Source: Candidatus Aminicenantota bacterium (GTDB lineage Bacteria > Acidobacteriota > Aminicenantia > UBA2199). Taken from it: 8,152 nt of DNA. Under the pieces are notes generated by a model that had not been told where the DNA came from, did no database searches, and saw nothing but the letters and a program-made list of their open reading frames with translations. The DNA is taken from NCBI GenBank assembly GCA_023137075.1, contig JAGLQA010000470.1, positions 1 through 8,152 on the forward strand, given 5' to 3'. The position numbers and the translations under genes are program-made. Shown here piece by piece: positions 7,247-8,152 of this stretch (its first letter is position 1; each line of letters opens with the position of its first letter).

Positions 7247-7275
7247 TTTAATTTTTTTATTAGATTTGGTATAAT
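7247..7275 (+). promoter_or_regulatory. extended -10 promoter facing the SDR gene
   Basis: TGGTATAAT (7267-7275) is a perfect extended -10 element. The -35 position at 17-bp spacing (7247-7252, TTTAAT) is weak, which extended -10 promoters tolerate. Transcription would begin near A7282, three bases before an ATG at 7285 and about 155 nt before the SDR start. Confidence 0.55.
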
Positions 7276-7284
7276 AGTGCTATC

Positions 7285-7440
7285 ATGGAAAATGTGAATG
7301 AAAATTTTGGAAAATATACTTTCAAAACGTTGAACTCCGTCAAGGGAATTTCCCCCATATCTCTTAAAAAAAAGAATCTCCGGGAAAAGAAAAAAACAGC
7401 AGGGAGGAGGTTCCCGACGATAAAAGGAGAGAATAGATGA
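7285..7440 (+). CDS. possible small ORF of 51 residues, or untranslated leader of the SDR gene
   Basis: The ORF begins MENVNENFGKYTFKTLN and ends IKGENR. Its TGA overlaps the SDR start codon in an ATGA arrangement, typical of translational coupling. The second half is very rich in Lys and Arg (KKK twice, RR) and comes from a purine-rich stretch. It has seven Ser/Thr and no Cys, no signal peptide and no recognisable family. There is no Shine-Dalgarno, and the predicted transcript begins only about three bases before the ATG, so it would have to be read as a nearly leaderless message. It is the only candidate small peptide near the dehydratase operon. It may equally be an untranslated leader with a chance ORF. 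Confidence 0.3.
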   Translation: MENVNENFGKYTFKTLNSVKGISPISLKKKNLREKKKTAGRRFPTIKGENR

Positions 7441-8152
7441 AGATTAACCTGATTAGCATGAATATTTTAGTAACCGGGGCAAGCCGGGGTATCGGCCGGG
7501 CCATTTCCGAATATCTAGGACAGGCCGGAGCTACCCTGGCTATCCATTATCATAAAAACAGGGATACGGCTATTGACCTGGCCGGAAAGGTGGGCAACGG
7601 TTCGAAGATATTCCAGGCCAATTTAGAGAATTACGACGAATGTTTTAATCTTATTGAAAATATAAAAGAAAAATTGGGACCTATCCATGTACTGGTCAAC
7701 AATGCCGGTGTGGCGGTCAAAGCTCCCATCGACCTCCCTGTCGAGGAGTGGTTGGTAAAATGGGAACAAACCTTGAGAGTAAACCTCACGGCAGTGGGTC
7801 TGCTCTGTAAGGCAGCGCTGGAGCATTTTATCGCCAGGGACGGTGGTCGTATTATCAATATCGCATCCCGGGCGGCTTTTAGAGGGGACCGGGCCGATTA
7901 CCTGGCCTATGCCGCGTCAAAAGGAGGAGTAGTAGCGTTGACCCGCTCCATTGCCCGGGCCTTTGGAAAACAAGGCGTAAAGGCCTTCGTGGTAGCGCCG
8001 GGTTTTGTGAGGACCGATATGGCCCAGGATTTTTTCGATGCCTATGGGGAGAAGCCGGTATTGGATGAAATAGCGCTGCCAAAGCTAACCGAACCGGCTG
8101 ATGTGGCGCCGTTTGTGGCTTTCCTGGCCAGCGGTATGGCTGACCATGCCAC
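7437..8152 (+). CDS. short-chain dehydrogenase/reductase, FabG-like (3' end outside window)
   Basis: The first 238 codons of an NAD(P)-dependent oxidoreductase of the classical SDR family are visible, close to the usual full length of about 245-260. TGASRGIG (13-20) is the Rossmann nucleotide-binding motif, NNAG (88-91) stabilises the central sheet, and the catalytic residues are Asn116, Ser144, Tyr158 and Lys162 (YAASK). PGFVRTDM (188-195) is the usual motif after the catalytic helix. The overall pattern suits 3-oxoacyl-ACP reductases, but the substrate cannot be read from such motifs. AAGGAGA (7424-7430) lies six bases before ATG 7437; Met8 at 7458 is an alternative start and gives the more usual MNILVTG N-terminus. 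It is transcribed divergently from the dehydratase operon. No stop is reached before the window ends. Confidence 0.9.
   Translation, partial: MKINLISMNILVTGASRGIGRAISEYLGQAGATLAIHYHKNRDTAIDLAGKVGNGSKIFQANLENYDECFNLIENIKEKLGPIHVLVNNAGVAVKAPIDLPVEEWLVKWEQTLRVNLTAVGLLCKAALEHFIARDGGRIINIASRAAFRGDRADYLAYAASKGGVVALTRSIARAFGKQGVKAFVVAPGFVRTDMAQDFFDAYGEKPVLDEIALPKLTEPADVAPFVAFLASGMADHA

Overview
The window is bacterial chromosomal DNA of moderate GC content with standard sigma-70-like promoters and Shine-Dalgarno sites. The class A penicillin-binding protein carries the OB-type insertion typical of the PBP1a subfamily, common in bacteria with a Gram-negative type envelope. The species cannot be named from this sequence. 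There are no rRNA, tRNA, CRISPR or transposase sequences.

Layout: (1) Positions 1-39 may hold the last codons of an upstream gene. (2) A hicBA-type toxin-antitoxin locus follows on the + strand. hicB (183-419) looks intact behind a near-consensus promoter, but the hicA reading frame (428-616) has lost its catalytic histidine and carries an in-frame stop, so it looks like a dead toxin with a surviving antitoxin. (3) A bifunctional peptidoglycan synthase of the PBP1a type (692-3112, +) has all its main catalytic motifs. (4) After a short convergent gap comes a three-gene operon on the - strand, read from 7113 down to 3210: a LanB-type dehydratase glutamylation protein, a separate LanB-type glutamate-elimination protein, and a metallo-beta-lactamase-fold hydrolase. 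(5) A 323-bp divergent intergenic region (7114-7436) holds promoters in both directions, inverted-repeat elements and a 51-codon ORF. (6) A FabG-like short-chain dehydrogenase (7437 to the window end, +) is cut off by the boundary.

The most interesting part is the - strand operon. The first two proteins together match the two halves of a class I lanthipeptide dehydratase such as NisB. The first would add glutamate from glutamyl-tRNA to Ser/Thr of a peptide, and the second would eliminate it to give dehydroalanine/dehydrobutyrine. The split in two polypeptides resembles thiopeptide systems. No precursor peptide is recognisable, and there is no LanC cyclase, YcaO protein, protease or transporter. 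The only other operon member is the hydrolase, an unusual partner. The operon is therefore either an incomplete view of a RiPP (ribosomally made, modified peptide) cluster that continues beyond the right edge, or a compact orphan dehydratase system with an unknown substrate. The SDR and the 51-codon ORF on the opposite strand could belong to the same pathway, but this is inference only.
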